Source: Collinsella sp. An307 (GTDB taxonomy: Bacteria > Actinomycetota > Coriobacteriia > Coriobacteriales > Coriobacteriaceae). From it: 64,000 nt of DNA. The notes under the pieces were generated by a model that ran no database searches, was not told where the DNA came from, and worked only from the letters and a program-made list of their open reading frames with translations. Position 1 is the first letter of the stretch, and each line of letters opens with the position of its first letter. The DNA is taken from the NCBI RefSeq assembly GCF_002161805.1, contig NZ_NFIP01000002.1, positions 124,001 to 188,000 on the forward strand, in the 5' to 3' direction. A program made the position numbers and the translations under genes. Shown here in pieces: positions 1 to 8,860 of this stretch.

Positions 1-930
1 GTCCACCATTACCTGGAGCATCACGCCAATCCTGCTTTCCTCTTCACGCCCGATGCGGAGTTTCCGCTCTGCAATGCCGAGAAGGGCCTCTTTGGGGCGA
101 CGTTTGTGAGCGGTGCTATCGAGGACGGGCGCATCCTCAGCTGGACGGGCGCTGAGGCAACGAACGCCATTCCGAGCGAGTCGATCTGCGAGGTCGCCGT
201 CGACGCCGCCGAGCTGCCCGCGCCGTGCGCGAATGCGGACCGCCTTGCGATCGAAGCCGTTCGCCCGGGTGTCGCCCGTATCGTCGCGCACGGCATCGGC
301 GGTCACGCCGCAATGCCCGAGGGATCGCTCAACGCCGTCGGCCTCATCGTGGGCTACCTGCGCGAGCTCGAGGGCGTTCTTGCGCCTGCCGAGGAGCGCT
401 TCCTCGAGCTTCTTGCCCTCATCCACGCCGACACCGCCGGCGAGGCGATGGGCATTGCGAGTGCGGACGAGGCCTTCGGTCCACTTACCTCCAACGCCGG
501 TGTGGTCGCTGTCTCAGACGGCCACATCACCCAGTCGCTCGACTGCCGCTGCCCGGCAAGCATCACCGCCGAGGAGATCACCGCGACGCTTACCGAGCTC
601 GCGGGTCGTTTTGGCGCAACCATCACCGATATCAGCACCAAGGTTCCCTTCTCGGTCGATGTCTCGCATCCCGCGGTCCAAGCGCTCATCAACGTCTACC
701 GCGATGTGACGGGCGACACGGAGGCCAAGCCCTTCTCCATGGGAGGCGGCACCTATGCGCGCAACTTTGCGTGCGCGGTGTCCTTTGGCCCCGAAGAACC
801 CATGGCAAACGCTCCTGCATGGGTCGGCCCCATGCACGGCCCCGACGAGGGTGCGAGCGAGGAGGCACTGCGCCGGGCGCTCAAGATCTACATTCTAGCG
901 CTGCTAAAGCTGCAGGAGATTGACCTGTAG
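1..930 (+). CDS. M20 family dipeptidase (PepV/Sapep type), 5' truncated
   Basis: The open frame enters from the left edge, so the N-terminal part is missing and 309 residues remain. M20 metallopeptidases of the Sapep/PepV group are di-zinc enzymes that cleave dipeptides and small peptides, usually in the cytoplasm. Visible hallmarks are FLFTPDAEFPLCNAEKG near the left edge, a long lid-domain region in the middle, and a C-terminal SMGGGTYARNF segment followed by GPMHGPDEG, which carries the late metal/substrate histidine of this family. The lid and the C-terminal catalytic part look intact. A hairpin followed by a T run lies 123 bp downstream, so this is probably the last gene of its transcript. 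Confidence 0.85.
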   Translation, partial: VHHYLEHHANPAFLFTPDAEFPLCNAEKGLFGATFVSGAIEDGRILSWTGAEATNAIPSESICEVAVDAAELPAPCANADRLAIEAVRPGVARIVAHGIGGHAAMPEGSLNAVGLIVGYLRELEGVLAPAEERFLELLALIHADTAGEAMGIASADEAFGPLTSNAGVVAVSDGHITQSLDCRCPASITAEEITATLTELAGRFGATITDISTKVPFSVDVSHPAVQALINVYRDVTGDTEAKPFSMGGGTYARNFACAVSFGPEEPMANAPAWVGPMHGPDEGASEEALRRALKIYILALLKLQEIDL

Positions 931-1052
931 GGTGTTGGGCCCGGCGGCGGGCGAGCGCCGCATTGCCGCATGGTTCGTCAGCCGATGCTGACGAGTGCCG
1001 TGCGTTTGTAAACCCACCGTAAGCCCGCCGTAGCGGTGCGGTAACGTTTGAT

Positions 1053-1099
1053 AAGAGGTGCGTAATGGCTGTCGATTGCAGCCTGCGCACCTCTTTTTT
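1053..1099 (+). terminator. Rho-independent terminator after the dipeptidase gene
   Basis: A perfect 10-bp stem, AAGAGGTGCG (1053-1062) with CGCACCTCTT (1086-1095), runs into six T residues on the + strand. It separates the dipeptidase gene from pstS. Confidence 0.85.
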
Positions 1100-1221
1100 C
1101 GGGCGTACTCTACCTTCCGAAGTTCAGACGGGGATGATTCCGCGGCAATGGAGCCGCCCTCCCCGCGGTACAGCTCCGCGGCGCCCCGCCTGATGCATTT
1201 CGTGTTCTTGGAAGGAGAACC

Positions 1222-2148
1222 ATGCTCGCATTCGATTGCTCTCGTCGTCAGTTCCTCGGTCTCGCCGGTGGCCTCGCTGCCTTCGCCGGCCTCGGTCTCG
1301 CCGGTTGCGGCGGCACCACCGCTCCCGCTGGCTCCACCGCCGCCGACGCCGCCCTCACCGGCACCGTGACCTATGACGGCGCCTCCTCGTTCCAGGCCCT
1401 CGTTGAGGCCGCTGCCGAGCAGTTCATGAACGATAACCCCGATGTCTCCATCACCGGTTCCGGCAATGGTTCGGGCACCGGCCTTACCGCCGTGGCCGAT
1501 GGCACCGTGAACATCGGTAACTCCGACGTCTTCGCCGAGACCAAGCTCGAGGCCGATCAGGCTGCGACCCTCGTCGATCACGAGGTCGCCGTCGTGGGTA
1601 TGGGCCCCGTGGTCTCCCTGAACGTCACCGTCGACGACCTCACCCTCGAGCAGCTCGCCGGCATCTTCTCTGGCCAGATCACCAACTGGAGCGAGGTCGG
1701 CGGCGAGGATGCCGAGATCCACGTCCTCAACCGCAAGGCCGGCTCCGGTACCCGCGCCACGTTTGAGGCCGCCGTCTTTGGCGCCGACGTGCCCGACTTT
1801 GCGGGCGAGGCTGAGCTCGACAAGTCCGGCGACGTCCAGACCCAGCTCGGCAGCACCGACAACGCCATCTCCTACCTCGACTTCTCGCACTTCGACGAGA
1901 CCAAGTTCAAGGCCATCAAGGTCGGCGGCGTCGAGCCCACCTCCGAGAACGTCACCGACAACTCCTTCCCCATCTGGGCGACCGAGCACATGTACTGCCA
2001 GGAGGACGCCGACGAGGTCACCAAGGCCTTCCTCGAGTACATGCTCTCTGACGATGTCCAGGGCTCGCTCGTTGAGGAGCAGGGCTTCATCCCCGTGTCC
2101 CAGATGACCGTCGTCAAGGACGCCGAGGGCAACGTCACCGAGAAGTAA
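1222..2148 (+). CDS. pstS: Phosphate ABC transporter substrate-binding lipoprotein PstS
   Basis: This 308-residue protein should capture inorganic phosphate outside the membrane and deliver it to PstCA. Its leader has twin arginines (SRRQFL, residues 7-12) and a lipobox LAGC at 26-29, so C29 is the likely lipidated residue. The combination suggests a Tat-compatible lipoprotein. The mature part has PstS-type motifs: YDGASSF, SGNGSGTGL, and VLNRKAGSGTRATFE. The start has a strong GGAAGGAG ribosome-binding site. It heads pstS-pstC-pstA-pstB. No phoU or two-component regulator lies within the window, and I could not recognise a Pho box in the 120 bp between the upstream terminator and the start codon. 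Confidence 0.95.
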   Translation: MLAFDCSRRQFLGLAGGLAAFAGLGLAGCGGTTAPAGSTAADAALTGTVTYDGASSFQALVEAAAEQFMNDNPDVSITGSGNGSGTGLTAVADGTVNIGNSDVFAETKLEADQAATLVDHEVAVVGMGPVVSLNVTVDDLTLEQLAGIFSGQITNWSEVGGEDAEIHVLNRKAGSGTRATFEAAVFGADVPDFAGEAELDKSGDVQTQLGSTDNAISYLDFSHFDETKFKAIKVGGVEPTSENVTDNSFPIWATEHMYCQEDADEVTKAFLEYMLSDDVQGSLVEEQGFIPVSQMTVVKDAEGNVTEK

Positions 2149-2202
2149 TCGAACTTCGCCGAGACTTACGCCTGTACGTAACAACTGTTCGAAAGGTGCG
2201 CC

Positions 2203-3114
2203 ATGGCAAAGCAAATGCCAAAACGCAACCTTGAGAAGGTCGGCTTGAGTGTCACGGGCGCCTGCGTTGCGCTCGTGACACTTGTCGTTGTAGCGCTCAT
2301 CTTCATGGTTGCGCAGCGCGGCCTCTCCACCTTCTTCAAGGACGGCGTTTCCATCGCAGAGTTCTTCACCAGCACGCGCTGGAATCTCGCGATGACCAAC
2401 GAGGAGACCGGTCTTCCCTTCACCGGTGCCCTGCCGCTTATCGTCACCTCGTTTGCGGTCACGATCTTCTCGACCGTCATTGCCGTGCCGATCGCCATCG
2501 GCGCCGCCATCTACGTGGTCGAGATTTCGCCCAAGTTTGGTCAGAAGTACTTCCAGCCGCTCATCGAGCTTCTCGTGGGCATCCCCTCGGTCGTCTTCGG
2601 CCTCATCGGCTTCCATGTGATCGTGCGCGCGGTGCGCGTGATCTTCAACGTCGAGCTCGGCCTCGGCATCCTCCCCGGCTCCATCGTGCTTGCGCTCATG
2701 ATCTTGCCGACCATCACCACGCTTTCCATCGACGCCCTGCGCGCCGTGCCGCAGAGCTACCGTGAGGGTTCGCTTGCGCTTGGCTATACCCGCTGGCAGA
2801 CCATCTGGCACGTGGTGCTTAAATCCGCCACGCCTTCGCTCATGACTGCGGTCATCCTCGGCATGACGCGCGCCTTTGGCGAGACGCTCGCTGTGCGCAT
2901 GGTCATCGGCGGCGTGGAGACCATGCCGACGAGTCTGCTCGACTCCGCGTCCACCATCACCACCACGCTCACGACCTCTATGGCGGTTTATGCGACGGGC
3001 TCCGTGCAAAACGATGCTCTCTGGACGCTCGGTCTGCTCCTTATGGGCATGTCGCTCATCTTTATCATGATCATTCACCTCATCGGTGCAAAGGGGGCGA
3101 AGGCTCGTGGCTAA
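2203..3114 (+). CDS. pstC: Phosphate ABC transporter permease PstC
   Basis: A 303-residue inner-membrane permease with six or so hydrophobic segments, the first at about residues 17-40. It carries the PstC-type stretch LLVGIPSVVFGLIGF and the EAA-like loop region around ALGYTRWQTIWHVVLKSA, which contacts the ATPase. It starts 54 bp after pstS with an AAAGGTG ribosome-binding site, and its stop codon overlaps the likely start of pstA. Function follows from family and operon position. Confidence 0.95.
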   Translation: MAKQMPKRNLEKVGLSVTGACVALVTLVVVALIFMVAQRGLSTFFKDGVSIAEFFTSTRWNLAMTNEETGLPFTGALPLIVTSFAVTIFSTVIAVPIAIGAAIYVVEISPKFGQKYFQPLIELLVGIPSVVFGLIGFHVIVRAVRVIFNVELGLGILPGSIVLALMILPTITTLSIDALRAVPQSYREGSLALGYTRWQTIWHVVLKSATPSLMTAVILGMTRAFGETLAVRMVIGGVETMPTSLLDSASTITTTLTTSMAVYATGSVQNDALWTLGLLLMGMSLIFIMIIHLIGAKGAKARG

Positions 3115-4063
3115 CGCAACGTCTGTCACCACGGCAACCTCCGGCGCGCACGCGCCCGAGCAGGAGGGCCGCATCCGCCGCTCCATGCGCAACGACAAGC
3201 TCGCGACCGGTATTCTCGCGGCGATCGTTGCCATCGTCATGCTGATCGTCGTGGCTATGGTCGTCTATATCCTCTTCCAGGGTATCGGCATGATCTTCCA
3301 GCCGGGCTTCCTCACCGAGGCCTCGCGTTCCAACGGTACCGAGGGCGGCATTGCCTATCAGCTGTTCGACTCGTTCTACCTGCTGATTCTGACGCTCATC
3401 ATCTCGCTGCCCATCTCGCTGTTTGGCGCGGTGTTCCTCGTGGAGTACGCGCCCGACGGACCCGTCACCAAGATTGCTTCGACGGCCATCGAGACGCTCT
3501 CGAGTCTTCCGTCGATCGTGGTCGGCATGTTCGGCTTCCTTATGTTCTCGGTGAACTTTGGGTGGGGCTACTCGCTCATCTCGGGCGCCATCGCGCTCAC
3601 GATGTTCAACATCCCCATTCTGACCCGCGTCATCACCCAGGCGCTCGAGGACGTTCCCTCGAGCCAGCGCGACGCGTGCCTGGCGATGGGCCTCACGCGC
3701 TGGGAGACGACCCTTCACGTCCTCATTCCGGCTGCTATGCCCGCTATCGTCACGGGCGTGGTGCTCTCCGCCGGCCGCGTGTTTGGCGAGGCGGCGGCCC
3801 TGCTCTTCACCTCCGGCATGTCGAGCCCCGCGCGCCTGAACTTCTTCTCCCTCAACTTTGCGAGCCCCACATGCGCGTGGAACATCTTCCGTCCCGGTGA
3901 GTCGCTCGCGGTGCACATCTACAAAATCTACGGCGAGGGTTCGCCCGAGGCCCAGCACATCGTCTGGGGTACCGCCGCGGTCCTTATGATCTGCGTGCTT
4001 TTGTTCAACGTGCTTTCCCGTATCGCCGGCAAGGCCCTCGCGAGGAGGATGACCGCAGAATGA
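3107..4063 (+). CDS. pstA: Phosphate ABC transporter permease PstA
   Basis: The second permease subunit, about 318 residues. The preferred start is GTG at 3107, which overlaps the pstC stop by 8 bp and has AAGGGGG about 10 bases upstream. A GTG at 3086 in the same frame would add seven residues and is the alternative. The EAA-like loop is AMGLTRWETTLHVLIPAA, and PSIVVGMFG matches the PstA family. A long hydrophilic N-terminus of about 25 residues precedes the first membrane segment. The stop overlaps the pstB start as ATGA, indicating translational coupling. Confidence 0.94.
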   Translation: MANATSVTTATSGAHAPEQEGRIRRSMRNDKLATGILAAIVAIVMLIVVAMVVYILFQGIGMIFQPGFLTEASRSNGTEGGIAYQLFDSFYLLILTLIISLPISLFGAVFLVEYAPDGPVTKIASTAIETLSSLPSIVVGMFGFLMFSVNFGWGYSLISGAIALTMFNIPILTRVITQALEDVPSSQRDACLAMGLTRWETTLHVLIPAAMPAIVTGVVLSAGRVFGEAAALLFTSGMSSPARLNFFSLNFASPTCAWNIFRPGESLAVHIYKIYGEGSPEAQHIVWGTAAVLMICVLLFNVLSRIAGKALARRMTAE

Positions 4064-4896
4064 CCAACGACACCGATCAGTTTCTCGCGAGCGTCGAGAC
4101 AAGCGAGCGCACGCCGCGCGTGACGGGCCGGGCGATCTCTAACGAGGTCATGCTCGAGACCCATGACGTGAACGTCTACTACGGCGACAATCATGCGCTG
4201 CACGACACCTCGCTCAAGTTCCACACCGGCGAGATCACGGCCCTCATCGGCCCGTCCGGTTGCGGCAAGTCGACCTTTTTGCGCTCGCTCAACCTCATGA
4301 ACCGCGAGATTCGCGGCTGTCGCGTGACCGGCGAGATCATCTACCGTGACCACAACATCAATACCTCGACCGAGAATCTCTACGAGCTCCGCAAGTCGAT
4401 TGGCATGGTGTTCCAGCAGCCGAACCCGTTCCACAAGTCCATCCGCGAGAACATCACCTTTGCGCCCAAGCGCCACGGCCTGCGCGACAAGGACGCCCTC
4501 GACGAGCTTGTGGAGGAGAGCCTGCGCGGTGCCGCGCTTTGGGACGAGGTGAAGGACAAGCTGGACGAGAGCGCCTTCGCCCTTTCCGGCGGCCAGCAGC
4601 AGCGTCTGTGCATCGCCCGCACGCTTGCCATGCGCCCGGACGTGATTCTCTTTGACGAGCCCTGCTCGGCGCTCGACCCCATCTCGACGCTTGCCATCGA
4701 GGACCTCATGCTCTCCATCGTTGAGAACCGCGCCATCGTTATCGTGACGCACAACATGGAGCAGGCGTCGCGCGTGTCCAACCGCACGGCGTTCTTCTAT
4801 ATGGGCGACATGGTCGAGTACGGCGAGACCGACCAGATCTTCCAGCGTCCCAACGACAAGCGCCTGAACGACTATCTCACCGGTATGTTCTCGTAG
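4060..4896 (+). CDS. pstB: Phosphate ABC transporter ATP-binding protein PstB
   Basis: A 278-residue ATPase that energises PstCA. Walker A is GPSGCGKST (residues 64-72), the Q-loop lies in FQQPNPF, the signature is LSGGQQQ (175-181), and Walker B is VILFDE (195-200), followed by the PstB-typical PCSALDP. An N-terminal extension of about 25 residues precedes the core domain. It overlaps pstA by four bases (ATGA) and ends the operon. A strong hairpin 72 bp downstream probably terminates the transcript. Confidence 0.97.
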   Translation: MTNDTDQFLASVETSERTPRVTGRAISNEVMLETHDVNVYYGDNHALHDTSLKFHTGEITALIGPSGCGKSTFLRSLNLMNREIRGCRVTGEIIYRDHNINTSTENLYELRKSIGMVFQQPNPFHKSIRENITFAPKRHGLRDKDALDELVEESLRGAALWDEVKDKLDESAFALSGGQQQRLCIARTLAMRPDVILFDEPCSALDPISTLAIEDLMLSIVENRAIVIVTHNMEQASRVSNRTAFFYMGDMVEYGETDQIFQRPNDKRLNDYLTGMFS

Positions 4897-4968
4897 CTCG
4901 CGCTTTATCTGCGTGTTATCCGGTCAGCGCGCGCCTTTTCCTGCGCCGCTGCGCGCACGTCTCCTTCC

Positions 4969-5008
4969 AAACGGGCGATTCGTATCACGCGGGTCGCCCG
5001 TTTTGTTT
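4969..5008. terminator. Bidirectional terminator between pstB and the ABC-F gene
   Basis: Stem AAACGGGCGA (4969-4978) with TCGCCCGTTT (4994-5003) is a perfect 10-bp pairing with A residues on the left and TTTTGTTT on the right. It sits between two convergent genes, so it can serve both strands. Confidence 0.85.
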
Positions 5009-5028
5009 GGGTCTGGTTGAGCTGCAGG

Positions 5029-6897
5029 CTAGCCTTCGAGTTGCTCGGAGACCTCGAGCCATTGGGTCTCGAGGTCGTCGACCGCCGCGCGGGCCTCGCT
5101 GATCTTGGCCTGCTGGTCTTGGAGCGCCTGATAGTCGGTGGGGTCGATAGTGGCCATGGCCGCTTCGAGCTCTTCGGCACGCTTGCGCGCCGTGTCGATG
5201 CGTCGCTCAAGCGATGCGGCCTCTTTGCGCAGGCGCTGGCGCTCCGCATTGGTGAGGCCGCTGGTCTCCGCGTGTTTAGGGGAAGCGGCCGCAGGCGATG
5301 GGGTCCCGGTAGCGGCCCCGGCAGCGGCGTCGGTGGCATGGCGCGACGCGCGGCCGCCCTCCGCAAGCCGCAGGTACTCGTCGACCCCGCCCGGCACATG
5401 GCGCAGGTGCCCGTCGATGATGGCGTACTGCTGGTCGGTCACACGCTCCATGAGGTAGCGGTCGTGGGTGACGAGAATGAGCGTCCCCGGCCAGCCGTCG
5501 AGCAGGTCCTCCACGATGGCGAGCATATCGGTGTCGAGGTCGTTGCCCGGCTCGTCCAGGATAAGGACGTTGGGTTCCGAGAGGATGGTGAGCAGAAGCA
5601 TGAGGCGGCGGCGCTGTCCGCCGGAGAGGTCGCCGATGCGACTCCAAAGCTGCTGCGTGGTGAAGCCCAGGCGCTCGAGGAGCTTCTCGGGACTCGTCTC
5701 CTTGCCGTCGATAACGTAGCTGCGTTTGTAGGTCGAGAGCACCTCGCGGATCGTGCTGTCGAGGTAGGGGGTGAGCTCGTCGAGCTGCTGTGAGAGCACG
5801 CCAAAGCGCACCGTCTGCCCGATTTTCACGCGGCCCGAGAGGGGGGCGAGCTTGCCCTGGATGACGTCGATCAACGTCGACTTGCCCGCGCCGTTCTCGC
5901 CGAGGAGGCCAAAGCGGTCACCGGCGCCGATGAGCCAGGTGACATCGGTAAGCACGGGTGCCCCCGAGGTGGCCGCTGTGCCCGACGGGGTGTCCGCCGA
6001 GCCCTCGGGATAGCCTGCGGTGACATCGATTACGTCGATGACCTGCTTACCGAGGCGCGCTACCGCAAGACGCTTGAGCTCGAGCTCATCGCGCAGCGGG
6101 GGCACGTCGGCGATGAGCTCGCGCGCCGCCTCGACGCGGAACTTAGGCTTGGTCGAGCGCGCTTGCGCCCCGCGGCTGAGCCACGCGAGCTCCTTGCGCG
6201 CCATGTTACGGCGCCGCTCCTCGGCGACGGCGGCTAGGCGGTCGCGCTCCACGCGCTGCAGGATGTAGGCGGAGTAGCCGCCCTCAAACGGTTCCACCCG
6301 CTGGTCGTGAACCTCCCACATGGACTCGGCCACCTCGTCGAGAAACCAGCGGTCGTGCGTGACCAGAAGGAGCGCGCCGGCGCCTGGTTGCCAGCGCGAC
6401 TTCAGGTGGCCGGCGAGCCAGTTGATGGTACGGATGTCAAGATGGTTGGTGGGCTCGTCGAGCATGAGGACGTCCCAGTCGCCGATGAGCAGGCGCGCGA
6501 GGTCCACACGGCGGCGCTGGCCGCCCGAGAGCTCGCCCACACGGGCCTCCCAGGGCACGTCGGAGATGAGGCCGTCCAAGATCGAGCGCACGCGGGGCGA
6601 TGCGGCCCATTCGTACTCGGGGGTAACTCCCACAACCGCATGATGGACCGTGTCGGCGGCATCGAGCGCGTCACGCTGCCCCAGAAGGCCCACGCGCACG
6701 TCGCGCCGGTGCGTAACGCGTCCCGCGTCGGGCTCGACCGTGCCGGCGAGCAGCGCGAGCAGCGTTGACTTGCCGTCACCGTTCTTGCCGACGATGCCTA
6801 TGCGGTCGCCCTCCGAAACACCGAGGGTGACATTGCGAAACACCTGCTTGGTGGGGTAGTCAAGAGACAGGCCGTCGCAGCCCAGTAAGATCGCCAT
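5029..6897 (-). CDS. ABC-F family ATPase (Uup-like)
   Basis: A 622-residue soluble protein with two ABC domains and no membrane segments, as in ABC-F translation factors. The first Walker A is GKNGDGKST (37-45) and the second lies in GLLGENGAGKST. Both halves have LSGGQRRR signatures, followed by DVLMLDEPTNHLD and NVLILDEPGNDLD. The C-terminus is a charged helical stretch of about 75 residues predicted to form a coiled coil, which suggests the Uup branch over antibiotic-resistance ABC-Fs. An Ala/Pro/Thr-rich linker joins it to the second domain. The start is ATG at 6897 with AAAGGA upstream; a TTG codon just before it is the alternative. Confidence 0.88.
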   Translation of the reverse strand: MAILLGCDGLSLDYPTKQVFRNVTLGVSEGDRIGIVGKNGDGKSTLLALLAGTVEPDAGRVTHRRDVRVGLLGQRDALDAADTVHHAVVGVTPEYEWAASPRVRSILDGLISDVPWEARVGELSGGQRRRVDLARLLIGDWDVLMLDEPTNHLDIRTINWLAGHLKSRWQPGAGALLLVTHDRWFLDEVAESMWEVHDQRVEPFEGGYSAYILQRVERDRLAAVAEERRRNMARKELAWLSRGAQARSTKPKFRVEAARELIADVPPLRDELELKRLAVARLGKQVIDVIDVTAGYPEGSADTPSGTAATSGAPVLTDVTWLIGAGDRFGLLGENGAGKSTLIDVIQGKLAPLSGRVKIGQTVRFGVLSQQLDELTPYLDSTIREVLSTYKRSYVIDGKETSPEKLLERLGFTTQQLWSRIGDLSGGQRRRLMLLLTILSEPNVLILDEPGNDLDTDMLAIVEDLLDGWPGTLILVTHDRYLMERVTDQQYAIIDGHLRHVPGGVDEYLRLAEGGRASRHATDAAAGAATGTPSPAAASPKHAETSGLTNAERQRLRKEAASLERRIDTARKRAEELEAAMATIDPTDYQALQDQQAKISEARAAVDDLETQWLEVSEQLEG

Positions 6898-7047
6898 CAA
6901 AGGTCCTTTCCGTTACGGTAGGGACTATCCTATCACGCGCGCGGACGCGTAACGCCCGCGCGGGCACTTGCGCGCATGGTACACTTGAGCTCGCGTAACA
7001 AGCGGCAGAGCATACGGGCACTGCCGCGTCGCACGAAGGGAATCCCC

Positions 7048-7818
7048 ATGATCAAGGCCGCGTTTTTTGATATCGACGGCACGCTGCTGAGTTTTACGAC
7101 CCATACCATGCCCACCTCGACGGTCGAGGCGCTCAAGCGCCTGCGCGCGCGGGGCATCAAGACCGTTATCTCATCGGGCCGGCCTACCTATCAGCTGCCC
7201 CGCGAGCTGCAGGAGGGTTTTGACGCTTACGTCACGCTGAACGGCCAGCTCTGCTACGACGGCGAGGGCGTTTACCGGAGCCTGCCCATCGACGAGGCGG
7301 ACGTGCGCACCATTGTGGACCAGGTGAAAGACGGCCTCTACGACGTGCTCGTCCTCCAGCGCGAGCGCTCCTTTGTGAACGCGCTCACGCCCCGCGTGGA
7401 GGCGACCGCCAAGCAGGCGAACCTCGTGTACGAGCCCGACGACATCGACCGCGCCTTCGATGCGCCGGTCTACCAGTTCTGCGCGTTTGTGGGGACGGGG
7501 GAGGAGCGCGTGTTATTGGACCGCACCGCCTCCGTTGCGGCCACGCGCTGGACCGACCTGTTCTGCGACGTGGTGCCCCGCGAGGGTGGTAAGGCCTTTG
7601 GTGTCGCGGCAACGCTTGAGCGCTACGGGCTCTCTCCCGAGGAGGCCGTTGCCTTTGGCGACGGCGAGAACGACCTCAGCATGTTCGATGCGGTGGGGAC
7701 GAGCGTGGCGATGGGAAACGCTTGGGACGTCGTCAAGGACCGTGCCTCGCTCGTCACGACTGACGTGGACGACGACGGCATCTGGAAGGCCTGCGAGCGG
7801 CTGGGGCTGCTGGGGTAG
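7048..7818 (+). CDS. HAD-superfamily hydrolase, Cof type
   Basis: A 256-residue cytoplasmic phosphatase of the Cof/YbiV group, which typically acts on sugar phosphates or similar small phosphoesters. Motif I is FDIDGTLL near the N-terminus with the nucleophilic Asp, motif II is ISSGRP, and motif IV is FGDGENDLSM near the C-terminus; the C2-type cap lies between. ATG at 7048 has GAAGGGAA upstream and starts exactly before motif I. An in-frame ATG 72 bases earlier would add a nonsense extension and has no clear ribosome-binding site. The actual substrate cannot be read from the sequence. Confidence 0.88.
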   Translation: MIKAAFFDIDGTLLSFTTHTMPTSTVEALKRLRARGIKTVISSGRPTYQLPRELQEGFDAYVTLNGQLCYDGEGVYRSLPIDEADVRTIVDQVKDGLYDVLVLQRERSFVNALTPRVEATAKQANLVYEPDDIDRAFDAPVYQFCAFVGTGEERVLLDRTASVAATRWTDLFCDVVPREGGKAFGVAATLERYGLSPEEAVAFGDGENDLSMFDAVGTSVAMGNAWDVVKDRASLVTTDVDDDGIWKACERLGLLG

Positions 7819-7900
7819 CGCCGATCAAATCTTTCCGTGCTCGCGTCGCCGTGGTTTGATTGGCCTTCGATTGGCGTCTCCCCAACGCGCGTACGCAAGG

Positions 7901-7960
7901 AAGAATCCGTATGTTTCTGACGAAAGGAGTCCCCTAAACGTCAGAGACATACGGATTCTT
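7901..7960. repeat. Long hairpin, 22-bp arms
   Basis: Arms 7901-7922 and 7939-7960 pair over 22 bases with one mismatch and enclose a 16-base loop containing AAAGGAG. It lies between convergent genes for the HAD phosphatase and the DedA protein. The right arm ends in TTCTTC rather than a clean T run, so a terminator role is possible but not certain. A second, weaker inverted pair (ATCAAA near 7825 and TTTGAT near 7855) lies just before it. Confidence 0.75.
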
Positions 7961-8076
7961 CTACAGAAATGCGCTATGCCCTGCTCCGTGCGGGGGTGCG
8001 GACACCGGGTGCGCCGGATCGCCCCGAAAGAGGAGCGCCGCAGTCGCGTGCGAGGGGGCTTCGGTCACGGAGGCGG

Positions 8077-8742
8077 TTACTTCAGGTGCGTGGGGCGGTG
8101 GCCGTCGTCTTCGCCATTGCCGCGCTTGAGGTTGGGGATGATGCGCTTCACGATCCAGAAGATCGCGACGATGATAACGAGCGCAATGATCACGTACTTC
8201 ACGATGTCAGAGATCCACTCGGCCTGCTCGGAGACCTGCATCCAGGCACTGCCGGCGGCGGCGCCGAGCGAGCAGAGGATGGTGTTCCACACGGCGGAGC
8301 CCACGAGCGTGAACAGCGTGAACTTTGCCGGGTTCATGCGCGCGGTGCCGGCGGGGATGGATATGAGGCTGCGCACGACGGGGATGCAGCGGCAGATGAG
8401 GACCGTCGCCTGGCCCTTGCGGTCAAACCAATCGACGGCGCTGGCGATGTCGGTGCCCTTGAAGCCAAGCAGGCGCATGGGGCGCGTCTCGAAGAAGCGC
8501 ATGAGGCGTTCGCGTGAGAGCACGTAGCCGATGCCGTAGAGGATGTAGGCGCCGAGCACCGAGCCCGCCGTGGCAGACGCGATAACAAGCGGCAGTACCA
8601 TATCGGTCGTGGTGGTGAAAAAGCCCGAGAGTGGCAGGATGACCTCGCTCGGGATGGGCGGGAAGACGTTCTCGATGAAGATGAGGGCGCCCACGGCGAA
8701 GTAGCCGAACTGATTGATGAAATCGTAAAAGAGCGTGTCCAT
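8077..8742 (-). CDS. DedA family membrane protein
   Basis: A 221-residue integral membrane protein of the DedA/VTT superfamily. Members are linked to lipid flipping, including undecaprenyl phosphate recycling, and to membrane homeostasis. Visible are the N-terminal IENVFPPIPSEVILP motif with its conserved E and prolines, and the later FDRKGQATVLICRCIPVVRS segment ending in SIPAG, both diagnostic for DedA. The chosen ATG at 8742 has AAGGAG at good spacing. An upstream ATG in the same frame would add 12 residues without a better signal. The C-terminus ends in a basic hydrophilic tail after the last membrane helix. Confidence 0.9.
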   Translation of the reverse strand: MDTLFYDFINQFGYFAVGALIFIENVFPPIPSEVILPLSGFFTTTTDMVLPLVIASATAGSVLGAYILYGIGYVLSRERLMRFFETRPMRLLGFKGTDIASAVDWFDRKGQATVLICRCIPVVRSLISIPAGTARMNPAKFTLFTLVGSAVWNTILCSLGAAAGSAWMQVSEQAEWISDIVKYVIIALVIIVAIFWIVKRIIPNLKRGNGEDDGHRPTHLK

Positions 8743-8860
8743 GGGGCTCCTTAGCAAAAGCGGATGATCGGTGGGCACGGACGTGCCGCTAGCTCGGAAA
8801 AGTGTAGCGCAAAGGGCGCGGACCGTGCCGCTTTACACCGGATGGGCATAGCGTCGGCGC

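Noticed and set aside
904-3240. 778-codon frame on the - strand opposite pstS and pstC
   Set aside because: Antisense shadow typical of GC-rich coding DNA; highly charged His/Asp/Arg-rich translation and no start signal.
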